Origin: an uncultured Sulfitobacter sp.
Lineage (GTDB): Bacteria > Pseudomonadota > Alphaproteobacteria > Rhodobacterales > Rhodobacteraceae
Assembly (NCBI RefSeq): GCF_947497275.1
Contig: NZ_CANMFS010000003.1
Location: forward strand, 248,001 to 312,000
Direction: 5' to 3'
Length of the DNA: 64,000 nt
How positions within the stretch are numbered: position 1 is the stretch's first letter; each line of letters begins with the position of its first letter. A program made the translations under genes and the position numbers. The notes below the pieces were generated by a model. It saw nothing but the letters and a program-made list of their open reading frames with translations. It was not told the origin of the DNA and did no database searches. Positions 26,618 to 34,208 of this stretch are shown piece by piece.

Positions 26618-27334
26618 ATGACTGACACGCAAGAGCCGACGCCCCTTGAGCTCGTGATCTTCGGTGGCGCCGGCGGCACTGGCGCAGCCGCCGTGCAAAC
26701 GGCGCTGGCGCGCGGTCACACGGTCCTTTCCGTCGATCTCGCCCTGCCTGACGACCCGCAGGACCATCCGCGTCTCAGCCACCGGGCGGCAAACGTGCTG
26801 AACGACGATCTGGCAGGGGCGGTACGCGGCGCGGATGCGGTTCTGTCCTGTCTCGGCGTCGGCAACGACCCCAAGACGCTGGTATCGCCACCGCCGCTTT
26901 ATACGGACGGCACGATGGCGATTTGCGATGCGATGGAAAAAGAGGGTGTGAAACGGCTGCTGGTGTTGTCGGCCAGTTTCGTCGAAGAAAGGAATCGCGG
27001 GCCGATCTGGTTCAAGCTGCCTGCAATGGCCGCATTGCACAATGTGTTCGATCAGATGGCCGAGATGGAGGCGCTCTTGCAAAAGCGTGCGCGGCTTTCG
27101 TGGACCGCCGTGCGCCCCGGTTGGTTGATGGCGGGCGCGGCGACCGATGATTACACTGTGCAGGCCAATGTCATTCCCGAAGACATGATCCGCACGCGAC
27201 GCGCCGATCTGGCGGATTTCATGGTCAAATTGGCCGAAGGTCACGAATGGGTGCGTCGCACTCCCGCGCTTGCGCGCAAGGAAGATCCAAGCGCCAGCAG
27301 CCCGCAGGCAGTAGCAAAAGAGATGTTGGGCTAA
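26618..27334 (+). CDS. NAD(P)-binding atypical SDR / flavin-reductase-like protein
   Basis: 238 residues with a Rossmann start, LVIFGGAGGTGAAAVQTALARGH (G-x-x-G-x-x-G), followed by VLNDDLAGAVRGADAVLSCLG and LLVLSASFVEE, as in atypical SDRs of the NmrA/BVR-B group. TAVRPGWLM is the conserved RPG block. No Tyr-x3-Lys catalytic pair is clear. Substrate unknown. Its stop overlaps that of tadA (CTAA) on the opposite strand. Confidence 0.82.
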   Translation: MTDTQEPTPLELVIFGGAGGTGAAAVQTALARGHTVLSVDLALPDDPQDHPRLSHRAANVLNDDLAGAVRGADAVLSCLGVGNDPKTLVSPPPLYTDGTMAICDAMEKEGVKRLLVLSASFVEERNRGPIWFKLPAMAALHNVFDQMAEMEALLQKRARLSWTAVRPGWLMAGAATDDYTVQANVIPEDMIRTRRADLADFMVKLAEGHEWVRRTPALARKEDPSASSPQAVAKEMLG

Positions 27335-27786
27335 CGGGCGCGCCTGTCCGCGAAGAACGCGCGCAGCAATGCCTCCGCCGGTTCTTCGGAGATCCCATCG
27401 AAAACCTGTGGCGCATGATGACATTGCGGATGCGCGAACACCCGCGCGCCCTGCGCCACACCGCCCGATTTCGGATCAGAAGCGCCGTAATAGAGCCGCG
27501 CGATGCGCGCCGCCGAAATCGCGCCCGCGCACATCGCGCAGGGCTCAAGCGTGACGTAGAGCGCGCACCCCACCAACCGCTCCGAACCCGTTGCGGCACA
27601 GGCCGACCGGATCGCCAGCATCTCGGCATGGGCGGTCGGATCATGATCCGCACGCGTCCGGTTGCCTGCCCGTCCCAGAACCGCCCCGGTGGGCGAGACG
27701 ACAACAGCGCCCACCGGCACCTCACCGCGTTCCGCCGCCGCGCGGGCCTCGGCCAATGCCTGCGCCATGTAGGATCTGAATGTCAT
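27331..27786 (-). CDS. tadA: tRNA adenosine(34) deaminase-type nucleoside deaminase
   Basis: Deaminates A34 to inosine in tRNA-Arg(ACG). 151 residues; the start at 27786 (MTFRSYMAQAL) is chosen because the frame upstream overlaps rluB's leader. Zn site: His53-Ala-Glu55 (TAHAEML) and PCAMC at 82-86 (Cys83, Cys86). The C-terminal ARLYYGASDPKSGGVAQG matches TadA. Divergent from rluB with 62 bases between the starts, an arrangement common in Rhodobacteraceae. Confidence 0.9.
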   Translation of the reverse strand: MTFRSYMAQALAEARAAAERGEVPVGAVVVSPTGAVLGRAGNRTRADHDPTAHAEMLAIRSACAATGSERLVGCALYVTLEPCAMCAGAISAARIARLYYGASDPKSGGVAQGARVFAHPQCHHAPQVFDGISEEPAEALLRAFFADRRAR

Positions 27787-27848
27787 GCCCCTTGATGGCG
27801 CCAAATCCGTCTCTTTCGCAAGAGGGGGCGTTACGGTATGCAGCGTAC

Positions 27849-28844
27849 ATGACAGATACCCCAACGCCCAAGGGCGACCGCATCGCCAAGGTTCTATCCC
27901 GTGTCGGCATCGCAAGCCGCCGCGAAGCCGAGCGCATGATCGAAGCTGGCCGCGTCGCGGTCAACGGCACGCAGATCACCTCCCCCGCGCTCAACGTCAC
28001 GGACGCGGACCGGATCGAGGTGGACGGCAGGCTGATCGGCCCCGCCGAACCCGCGCGCCTGTGGCTGTATCACAAACCCGCCGGGCTGGTGACGACCGAC
28101 AGTGACGAAAAGGGCCGCGAGACGATCTTTGATGCGCTGCCCGATGACATGCCACGCGTGATGAGCATCGGCAGGCTCGACCTCAACTCCGAAGGACTGC
28201 TGCTGCTGACCAACGACGGCGCGATCAAAAGGCGGCTTGAACTGCCCTCGACCGGTTGGTTGCGGCGCTACCGCGTTCGGGTCAACGGGCGCCCCACCGA
28301 GGAAACGCTGGAGCCGCTGCGCAAGGGCATCGTAGCAGACGGGGAGCCGTTTCAGCCGATGGAGGTGGTTCTGGACCGGCAAAAAGGAGCGAACGCTTGG
28401 CTGACGGTGGGCCTGCGCGAAGGCAAGAACCGTGAAATCCGCCGCGCGATGGATGAAATCGGGCTGAGCGTGAACCGCCTGATCCGCGTCAGTTATGGTC
28501 CGTTCCAGCTGGGCGAGCTTGCACAGGGCGCTGTCGAGGAAATTCGTCGCAAGGTGCTGCGTGACCAGTTGGGGCTGGAAGCCGAAGACCTGCTTGGCCC
28601 CGCGCCCGCGCCGCCGACGGAAGTGCGCCGCGCGTTCAAACCGCGCAAGCCGCACAAGGGAGCGTTCGGTGGGCCGGGCCAGCCCGGATTACCCAAACCA
28701 CGCATGGAAGAGGATGCCCCGCGTAAGCCCGGCGGCAAACCCTTCAAGGGCAAGCCCGGCACCCGCACTACCCGGCCCGATAGTGGCAAGGAAGCCGGCA
28801 AAGGCAAACCTCCGTTCAAAGGGTCCCGCAACCGCCGTCCCTGA
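27849..28844 (+). CDS. rluB: Large-subunit rRNA pseudouridine synthase, RluB family
   Basis: 331 residues. N-terminal S4 RNA-binding domain (RIAKVLSRVGIASRREAERM), then the RsuA-type synthase with SIGRLDLNSEGLLLLTNDG (catalytic Asp111) and LREGKNREIRRAM. By family it modifies U2605 of 23S rRNA. The last about 75 residues are a Lys/Pro/Gly-rich basic tail (PRKPHKG, GKPFKGKPG), as in many alphaproteobacterial homologues. Start 27849 is preferred over the 23-codon upstream extension that overlaps tadA. Confidence 0.9.
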   Translation: MTDTPTPKGDRIAKVLSRVGIASRREAERMIEAGRVAVNGTQITSPALNVTDADRIEVDGRLIGPAEPARLWLYHKPAGLVTTDSDEKGRETIFDALPDDMPRVMSIGRLDLNSEGLLLLTNDGAIKRRLELPSTGWLRRYRVRVNGRPTEETLEPLRKGIVADGEPFQPMEVVLDRQKGANAWLTVGLREGKNREIRRAMDEIGLSVNRLIRVSYGPFQLGELAQGAVEEIRRKVLRDQLGLEAEDLLGPAPAPPTEVRRAFKPRKPHKGAFGGPGQPGLPKPRMEEDAPRKPGGKPFKGKPGTRTTRPDSGKEAGKGKPPFKGSRNRRP

Positions 28845-28949
28845 GACCCTGACTGTAGTACACATCCGCCGGCGCAGTTTGTCGTGCGTGCGCCGCGCTT
28901 TGGTTTTACCACCTGGCCGTGAATCTGTTTTCGTAACACTGCATTAAGG

Positions 28950-28979
28950 CGCAATATCGCAAATTATTGTGCGATTGCG
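28950..28979. promoter_or_regulatory. Imperfect inverted repeat ahead of the XpaC/TelA cluster
   Basis: CGCAATATCGCA (28950-28961) and TGCGATTGCG (28970-28979) are near-complementary with an A/T loop. They lie about 110 bases ahead of the first gene of the cluster in an otherwise gene-free stretch (28845-29085), a reasonable place for an operator or leader structure. Tentative. Confidence 0.3.
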
Positions 28980-29085
28980 GCCATTGCCATGGCATCGCAC
29001 GTGCGCGGGCACTGGAAAGACCCATTGAGGCTGCTTATGCTATAAATCTGAAAACGTGCCTTTCGCACCGAAGAATGAGGGGACC

Positions 29086-29175
29086 ATGGCGCCAAGACCG
29101 TTTCGAAAGCTATCCTACGTCGCGCTGATCGTGCTCCTGTTCGGCGTCACTTCCGGCTGGATCGGAGGGCTCTGA
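29086..29175 (+). CDS. 29-residue single-pass membrane peptide
   Basis: A short reading frame not large enough for ordinary ORF calling. GAGGGG stands six bases before the ATG, a strong ribosome-binding site. The peptide starts basic (MAPRPFRKLSYV), continues with one hydrophobic helix (ALIVLLFGVTSGWIGG) and ends LEU-stop. Its stop (29173-29175) is two bases before the XpaC ATG, and its GGAGGG end provides the XpaC ribosome-binding site, so the two are coupled. I do not recognise a family. It could be a functional membrane peptide or a leader that sets translation of the cluster. Confidence 0.65.
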   Translation: MAPRPFRKLSYVALIVLLFGVTSGWIGGL

Positions 29176-29177
29176 GC

Positions 29178-30068
29178 ATGGCTAAACGCTACGGCGGCAC
29201 CTATAGCCCCGATTCGGCCGCGAACAGCACAGCGGACCCCGCCCGCCGACGTATCGAGATTGATCCGGCAGGGGGGCGCACCAACGGTCTGTTCATTCCC
29301 CCGATCGTCCTCCTCGCAACCAGTTTTGGCGGATCGACGAGCGCGCCCGCGTTTCTGGCCGCAGTGATTGGAGCGGGTGCGCTGACACTGGCCGCGTGGC
29401 TGCTGCGTGGCGGTTTACGGGCCGAGGCCGCATTCAACGCCCGCAAGGTCGCGCGCCGCCCCGCCCTGCCGCGCAAGATGCTGGCGAGTGCGCTGACCGG
29501 CATCGGCACCGCGCTCGCGGTAATGGCGCATCAGGGCGGTTTCGACGTTTTGTCGCCGCTGATCTACGGCATCGTGGGCGCAGGCCTGCACGTCTGCGCC
29601 TTCGGTATCGACCCGCTGCGGTCAAAAGGGATGGACGGTATCGACACGTTTCAGCAAGACCGCGTGGCCCGTGTGGTCGATGAGGCCGAAAAGCATCTGG
29701 GCACCATGCGCACGACGATCCAGCGCGCGAACGACCGTGAAGCCACGGCACGGCTGGACGCCTTTGTGGCCACGGCACGCGACCTGATCCGCACGGTCGA
29801 AGAAGACCCGCGCGACCTGACTGCGGCGCGCAAATACCTTGGCGTCTATTTGCAGGGTGCGCGGGACGCGACGGCGAAATTCGCCGATATCTACGCACGC
29901 ACCCGTGACGCACAGGCCAAATCCGATTATCTGGCGCTACTGAACGATCTCGACCACAACTTTGCTGCCCGCAACCGCAAATCGCTTTTGGAGGACAGGG
30001 GCGATCTGACCATTGAAATCGACGTGCTGCGCGAGCGGCTCTCGCGCGAAGGCGTTCGGCTGGAGTAA
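29178..30068 (+). CDS. XpaC-like protein (5-bromo-4-chloroindolyl phosphate hydrolysis family)
   Basis: 296 residues. Hydrophobic segments at about 37-76 and 101-142 form two hairpin-like membrane regions; the rest, from about 145, is a long charged helical domain (DRVARVVDEAEKHLGTMRTTIQRAN ...). This is the XpaC architecture, named from a Bacillus phenotype and commonly paired with TelA, as here. Enzymatic hydrolysis is doubtful: no catalytic motif is visible. The likely site is the inner membrane. It opens the plus-strand cluster after the 29-residue peptide. Confidence 0.82.
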   Translation: MAKRYGGTYSPDSAANSTADPARRRIEIDPAGGRTNGLFIPPIVLLATSFGGSTSAPAFLAAVIGAGALTLAAWLLRGGLRAEAAFNARKVARRPALPRKMLASALTGIGTALAVMAHQGGFDVLSPLIYGIVGAGLHVCAFGIDPLRSKGMDGIDTFQQDRVARVVDEAEKHLGTMRTTIQRANDREATARLDAFVATARDLIRTVEEDPRDLTAARKYLGVYLQGARDATAKFADIYARTRDAQAKSDYLALLNDLDHNFAARNRKSLLEDRGDLTIEIDVLRERLSREGVRLE

Positions 30069-30111
30069 GCCCGACACCCGGACGCCGACAAACTCCGAGG
30101 AACCAATATAG

Positions 30112-31308
30112 ATGTCTGATACCGTACGCGACAAGGCCACACAGGAAATCGCACTGGTCGAGGAAGTGACCGCCGTGAATCTGCCCGAGCCGAGAGAGGC
30201 CAACGCGATCGTCCCTCTGGCGCAGGCGGATGCCCCCCAGAGCGCAGAGATCCGCGCCCGCATGGACGAGCTGGATATGGCCGACACTCAGTCGATCATC
30301 GCATTCGGCTCCGCAGCACAGGCGGAATTGCAGGAAATCAGCCAGGCGATGTTGCAGGACGTGCGAAACAAGGACGTCGGCCCCGCCGGCGACAGCCTGC
30401 GCGGAATCGTCAGCACCATTCGCGGATTTTCGGTGTCCGAGCTGGACGTGCGGCGCAAGCGCAGCTGGTGGGAAAAACTACTGGGCCGTGCCGCGCCCTT
30501 CGCCAAGTTCACCGCCAAGTTCGAGAAGGTTCAGGGCCAGATCGACCGGATTACCGACAATCTGCTGAGCCATGAGCATACCTTGCTCAAGGACATCAAA
30601 TCGCTCGACATGCTTTACGAGAAAACACTGCAATTCTACGACGAGCTGGCGCTGTACATCGCAGCGGGCGAGGCCAAGCTGGCCGAATTGGACGCAACCG
30701 CGATCCCGCAGAAGGCCGCCGAAGTCGACAAAGCGGCACAAGACGATCAGGTCATGGTCGCACAGGAGCTGCGCGATCTGCGGGCCGCACGCGATGATCT
30801 GGAACGCCGGGTACACGATCTGAAACTCACCCGTCAGGTGACCATGCAATCGCTGCCCTCAATCCGGCTGGTGCAGGAAAACGACAAATCGCTGGTGACC
30901 AAGATCAACTCGACCCTCGTCAACACCGTCCCTCTGTGGGAAACGCAGCTGGCGCAGGCCGTGACCATCCAACGCTCCGTCGAGGCGGCGGGTGCCGTGC
31001 GCGAAGCGAATGATCTGACCAACGAACTTCTGACCTCAAACGCAAAGAACCTGCGCGACAGCAACAAGGTCATCCGCGAGGAAATGGAGCGCGGCGTGTT
31101 CGACATCGAAGCCGTCAAACAGGCGAACGCCGATCTGATCGGCACCATCGAGGAAAGCCTGCAAATTGCCGACGCTGGCAAAGCCAAACGTGCCGCCGCC
31201 GAGCAAGACCTGAAAGAGATGGAGGCCAGGCTGCGCGATACGCTTGCTTCGGCGAAGGCAACGAAATCCGGCCTTGGCGATACCGCCGGCGGCGCGGTTC
31301 CGAGCTGA
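30112..31308 (+). CDS. telA: TelA-family (toxic anion resistance) protein
   Basis: 398 residues without signal peptide. The central SWWEKLLGRAAPFAKFTAKFEKVQGQIDRITDNLLSHEHTLLKDI and LLYEKTLQFYDELALYIAAGEAKL blocks are the TelA/KlaA signature, followed by long helical coils (LRAARDDLERRVHDLKLTRQVTMQSLPSIRLVQ). The family was named for tellurite resistance on plasmid RK2, but chromosomal members are tied to envelope stress; the biochemical role is unknown. GAGGAA precedes the ATG. The XpaC-TelA order and 43-base spacing suggest one transcript. Confidence 0.88.
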   Translation: MSDTVRDKATQEIALVEEVTAVNLPEPREANAIVPLAQADAPQSAEIRARMDELDMADTQSIIAFGSAAQAELQEISQAMLQDVRNKDVGPAGDSLRGIVSTIRGFSVSELDVRRKRSWWEKLLGRAAPFAKFTAKFEKVQGQIDRITDNLLSHEHTLLKDIKSLDMLYEKTLQFYDELALYIAAGEAKLAELDATAIPQKAAEVDKAAQDDQVMVAQELRDLRAARDDLERRVHDLKLTRQVTMQSLPSIRLVQENDKSLVTKINSTLVNTVPLWETQLAQAVTIQRSVEAAGAVREANDLTNELLTSNAKNLRDSNKVIREEMERGVFDIEAVKQANADLIGTIEESLQIADAGKAKRAAAEQDLKEMEARLRDTLASAKATKSGLGDTAGGAVPS

Positions 31309-31316
31309 GCCGCGCA

Positions 31317-32273
31317 ATGCAGGGACGTATCATCTCAGCGGTTTCGGGTCTGGCATTCCTTGGTCTCGCGGCCTGTACCGAATTGGCCGGTCCGGTCGAT
31401 CCGGTCCTCAAGCCGGTATCGCGCCCCGCCCCCGCGGCGCCTGCACCGCCCCCGAAGGTTGCCAAGCCGACATCCGAGAAGAGCGCACAGCTGCGCAGCT
31501 ATCTCAATCAGGTGCAGACCGCACAGATGTCGCAAGGACTGCTGCGGCGCGACGGCGGCGGGTCGGATACGCCCTTCACCACTGCAATGCTCGCGCGGAA
31601 TTTCGAGCAGATCGCGTTCTTCAACGAGTACGACAGCAGCTTTTCGGGTCGCGGCGGGGCCAGCCCCCTGCGTCGTTGGCAGCACGGCGTGCGGATGGAA
31701 GTGATCTTTGGCGAAAGCGTGCCGCCATCACAACGGGCGAGCGACCTCAAGGCGGTCAGCGACTATGCCGACCGACTTGCGCGCGTTACTGGCCATTCGA
31801 TCACCTTGGGGGGCCGGCCCAATTTCATCGTCGTCATCGCCGGAGAGGACGACCGCACGGAGGCGCTGGCCACGGCTGCCGCGCGGGTGCCGGGCATCTC
31901 GGCGAGCAGCCTTGTACCGCTCAACAATCTGCGCCGCGACACCTATTGCGTGGTTGCAGCCTATGCCAGTGGCCTCGGTGCGAATACCTATACCGCCGCC
32001 CTGGCTGTGGTGCGTGCTGAAAACCCCGCGCTGTTGCGCCTGTCGTGCATCCATGAAGAGCTGGCACAGGGGCTGGGGCTGGCAAACGACAGCCCGACGG
32101 CCCGTCCGTCGATCTTCAATGACGATGATGAATTCGCTCTGCTCACCCGCCACGACGAGCTGTTGCTCAAGATGCTGTACGACCCCCGTCTGCGTCCGGG
32201 CATGAGAGCCGATGACGCGCGTGAGACCGTGCAGACCATCGCGCGGGAGCTGACCGACAGCGGCCCGGTTTGA
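31317..32273 (+). CDS. DUF2927 lipoprotein
   Basis: 318 residues. N-terminal signal with lipobox (FLGLAAC), a Pro/Ala-rich linker (PVSRPAPAAPAPPPKV), then a DUF2927 domain with WQHGVRMEVIFGESVPP, LNNLRRDTYCVVA, and SCIHEELAQGLGLANDSPTARPSIFNDDDEFALLTRHDELLLKMLYDPRL. The HEELAQGLGL-N-D segment resembles a metalloprotease-like zincin helix (HExxxxxxL), but catalytic activity is not shown. Eight bases after the telA stop, so co-transcribed. Predicted periplasm-facing. Confidence 0.82.
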   Translation: MQGRIISAVSGLAFLGLAACTELAGPVDPVLKPVSRPAPAAPAPPPKVAKPTSEKSAQLRSYLNQVQTAQMSQGLLRRDGGGSDTPFTTAMLARNFEQIAFFNEYDSSFSGRGGASPLRRWQHGVRMEVIFGESVPPSQRASDLKAVSDYADRLARVTGHSITLGGRPNFIVVIAGEDDRTEALATAAARVPGISASSLVPLNNLRRDTYCVVAAYASGLGANTYTAALAVVRAENPALLRLSCIHEELAQGLGLANDSPTARPSIFNDDDEFALLTRHDELLLKMLYDPRLRPGMRADDARETVQTIARELTDSGPV

Positions 32274-32359
32274 TCGCCAGCCGCAGACGACAAGACAACC
32301 AAACCGCGCGCAATTGACACTGAGCCGCCGCACCAAGACCAACCAGAAGGACAGATACC

Positions 32360-33472
32360 ATGGGCATTTTCGATTTCCTCTCGGGTGAGTTCATCGACGT
32401 CATCCACTGGACCGATGACACCCGCGATACGCTGGTGTGGCGCTTCCAGCGCGAGGGCCATGAAATCAAATACGGCGCGAAACTCACCGTGCGCGAGGGA
32501 CAAGCGGCGGTGTTCGTGCACGAAGGCCAGTTGGCCGATGTGTTCACGCCCGGTCTCTACATGCTCGAAACCAACAACATGCCGATCATGACGACGCTTC
32601 AGCATTGGGATCATGGCTTCAGAAGCCCGTTCAAATCCGAGATCTATTACGTCAACACGACACGGTTCAACGATCTGAAATGGGGCACCAAGAACCCGAT
32701 CATTGTCCGCGACCCCGAGTTCGGCCCCGTTCGCCTGCGCGCCTTTGGCACCTACAGTGTGCGGGTCGTCGATCCGGCGGTGTTCCTGCGCGAGATCGTA
32801 GGCACAGATGGCGAATTCACCATGGACGAAATCTCGTACCAGATCCGCAACATTATCGTCCAGGAATTCTCCCGCACCATCGCACGCGCCCAGATCCCCG
32901 TTCTGGACATGGCTGCGAATACCCGCGAGCTGGGCAAGCTGGTGGGCAAGGAAATCGAGGCGCAGTTGGCCGAATACGGCATCGCCCTGCCCGAGCTCTA
33001 TATCGAAAACATCTCGCTGCCGCCTGCGGTCGAAGATGTGCTCGACAAACGTTCTTCCATGGGCGTGATCGGCAATCTGAATGAGTACATGCAGTTTCAG
33101 GCCGCCGAGGCGCTTGGCCGTGATGGCCCCGGCGCTGCGGCGATCCAGGCGGGGATGGGGGCAGGCCTTGGCATGCAGATCGGCGCACAGGCGGCGGCTT
33201 CGGGTCCGTGGGGCGCGCGCCCGCAGACACAATCTGCCGCGCCGATGGCGCCGCCCCCGCCACCGGTCGAACACGTCTGGCACGTTGCCGTGAACGGCGA
33301 TACCACCGGCCCCTTCTCCAAGGCGCGCATGGGCCGGATGGCCGTCGACGGGGACCTCACAAGGCAAAGCTATGTCTGGACGCCGGGACAGGACGGCTGG
33401 ATGCGCGCAGAGGACGTGGCCGAACTCGCTCAGCTGTTCACCGTGATGCCACCGCCGCCACCGGGCGCTTGA
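32360..33472 (+). CDS. SPFH/YdjI-like (virion-core-protein-type) protein with GYF_2-like tail
   Basis: 370 residues. Residues 1-250 form an SPFH (band 7) domain of the COG4260/YdjI type (MGIFDFLSGEFIDVIHWTDD; VREGQAAVFVHEGQLADVF; NRELG-like ANTRELGKLVGKEIEAQLAEYGI). A Gly/Ala-rich linker follows, then a GYF_2-like module from about 303: VWHVAVNGDTTGPFSKARMGRMAVDG and SYVWTPGQDGW. In Bacillus the homologue YdjI joins a PspA-dependent membrane complex. The common label virion core protein reflects remote similarity and does not indicate a phage. Confidence 0.85.
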   Translation: MGIFDFLSGEFIDVIHWTDDTRDTLVWRFQREGHEIKYGAKLTVREGQAAVFVHEGQLADVFTPGLYMLETNNMPIMTTLQHWDHGFRSPFKSEIYYVNTTRFNDLKWGTKNPIIVRDPEFGPVRLRAFGTYSVRVVDPAVFLREIVGTDGEFTMDEISYQIRNIIVQEFSRTIARAQIPVLDMAANTRELGKLVGKEIEAQLAEYGIALPELYIENISLPPAVEDVLDKRSSMGVIGNLNEYMQFQAAEALGRDGPGAAAIQAGMGAGLGMQIGAQAAASGPWGARPQTQSAAPMAPPPPPVEHVWHVAVNGDTTGPFSKARMGRMAVDGDLTRQSYVWTPGQDGWMRAEDVAELAQLFTVMPPPPPGA

Positions 33473-33865
33473 ATGCGCGAGGTCGTTTCCCCCGCTGCAC
33501 TGGCCGAACTTGCCGCTGCGTCGGGTTTCTCGCCTGCAGTGCGCGCTGGTGATTTTCTGTTTCTCACCGGCGCGACGGGCGGCGACATCACCGGTGTCAT
33601 GCCGGAAGGCGCCGGAAACCAGACCAGAAACGCCTTGATGAAAGCGCTCGCCGTGATTGACGCGGCGGGTGGCGCAGCGCAGTGCGTCGTCGAAATGACC
33701 AGCTATCACGGCGGTATGGATCATCATTTTGACACCGTCGATGCCGTGGTGCGTGAAGTGCTGGGTCTGCCGCTGCCCGCTTGGACCGCTGTCGAAGTGG
33801 CCGGATTGCGGCGCACCGGCGCCGTGATCGAACTGCGCATCGTTGCATATGTGCCGCAGGTCTGA
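33473..33865 (+). CDS. RidA/YjgF-family protein
   Basis: 130 residues, beginning on the base after the SPFH stop (TGAATG). RidA-like fold: AGDFLFLTGATGG, QTRNALMKALAVIDAAGGA, and VVEMTSYHGG, with a C-terminal IELRIVAYVP. The conserved Arg of the canonical enamine/imine deaminase (in the family's G-x-R-x-C block) is not clearly present; here the corresponding stretch is VEVAGLRRTGAVIE, so activity is uncertain. It may be an accessory of the membrane module rather than a classical RidA. Confidence 0.75.
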   Translation: MREVVSPAALAELAAASGFSPAVRAGDFLFLTGATGGDITGVMPEGAGNQTRNALMKALAVIDAAGGAAQCVVEMTSYHGGMDHHFDTVDAVVREVLGLPLPAWTAVEVAGLRRTGAVIELRIVAYVPQV

Positions 33866-34208
33866 AGCCACCGCCTGCCCGTTCCAAGACTTTCGTGCCG
33901 TAATACCCAATCCTTTTCCATCGTCGGATCATTTTCATGGCGTGCCACTAGTTGGTCGTGGTGCCGCTGGCCCGCTTCATCGTGGTACAGCCGCGCGATT
34001 GACGTAAGTTCGGAACCGGGCAATCCAGCTGCGCCAGCGGGTCCTTGACCCATGGCGGCATCCGCGCGTGAAGGACAATGCGCTGTACATTCTGCCTCTC
34101 GAGACATTTCGCCGGTATTTGTATCCTCTAGCATACTCCGCCCCCCTTGACCCCTGCGGTCACAACGCCAATGCTGCGCGCGATAAATCAGCTTTCAAAG
34201 GCGGCACC
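33866..34208. other. Intergenic region inside the cluster
   Basis: 343 bases between the RidA-like gene and the zinc-ribbon gene. The downstream frame remains open to 34068, but those extra 47 codons lack protein character. Two possible promoter fragments beginning TTGACC are seen (34047, 34148), without matching -10 elements I trust. No RNA gene recognised. Confidence 0.45.

Noticed and set aside
30112..31308. Dedicated tellurite-resistance operon
   Set aside because: TelA is the only ter-type gene; there is no terBCDE, and chromosomal TelA with XpaC is usually not a tellurite determinant.
32360..33472. Prophage remnant, on the basis of the virion core protein label
   Set aside because: The name derives from distant poxvirus similarity of the SPFH family; no capsid, tail, integrase or lysis genes surround it.
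33724..34134. Minus-strand 136-codon frame between the RidA-like and zinc-ribbon genes
   Set aside because: Half is antisense to the RidA-like gene and the remainder lacks any recognisable pattern or ribosome site.
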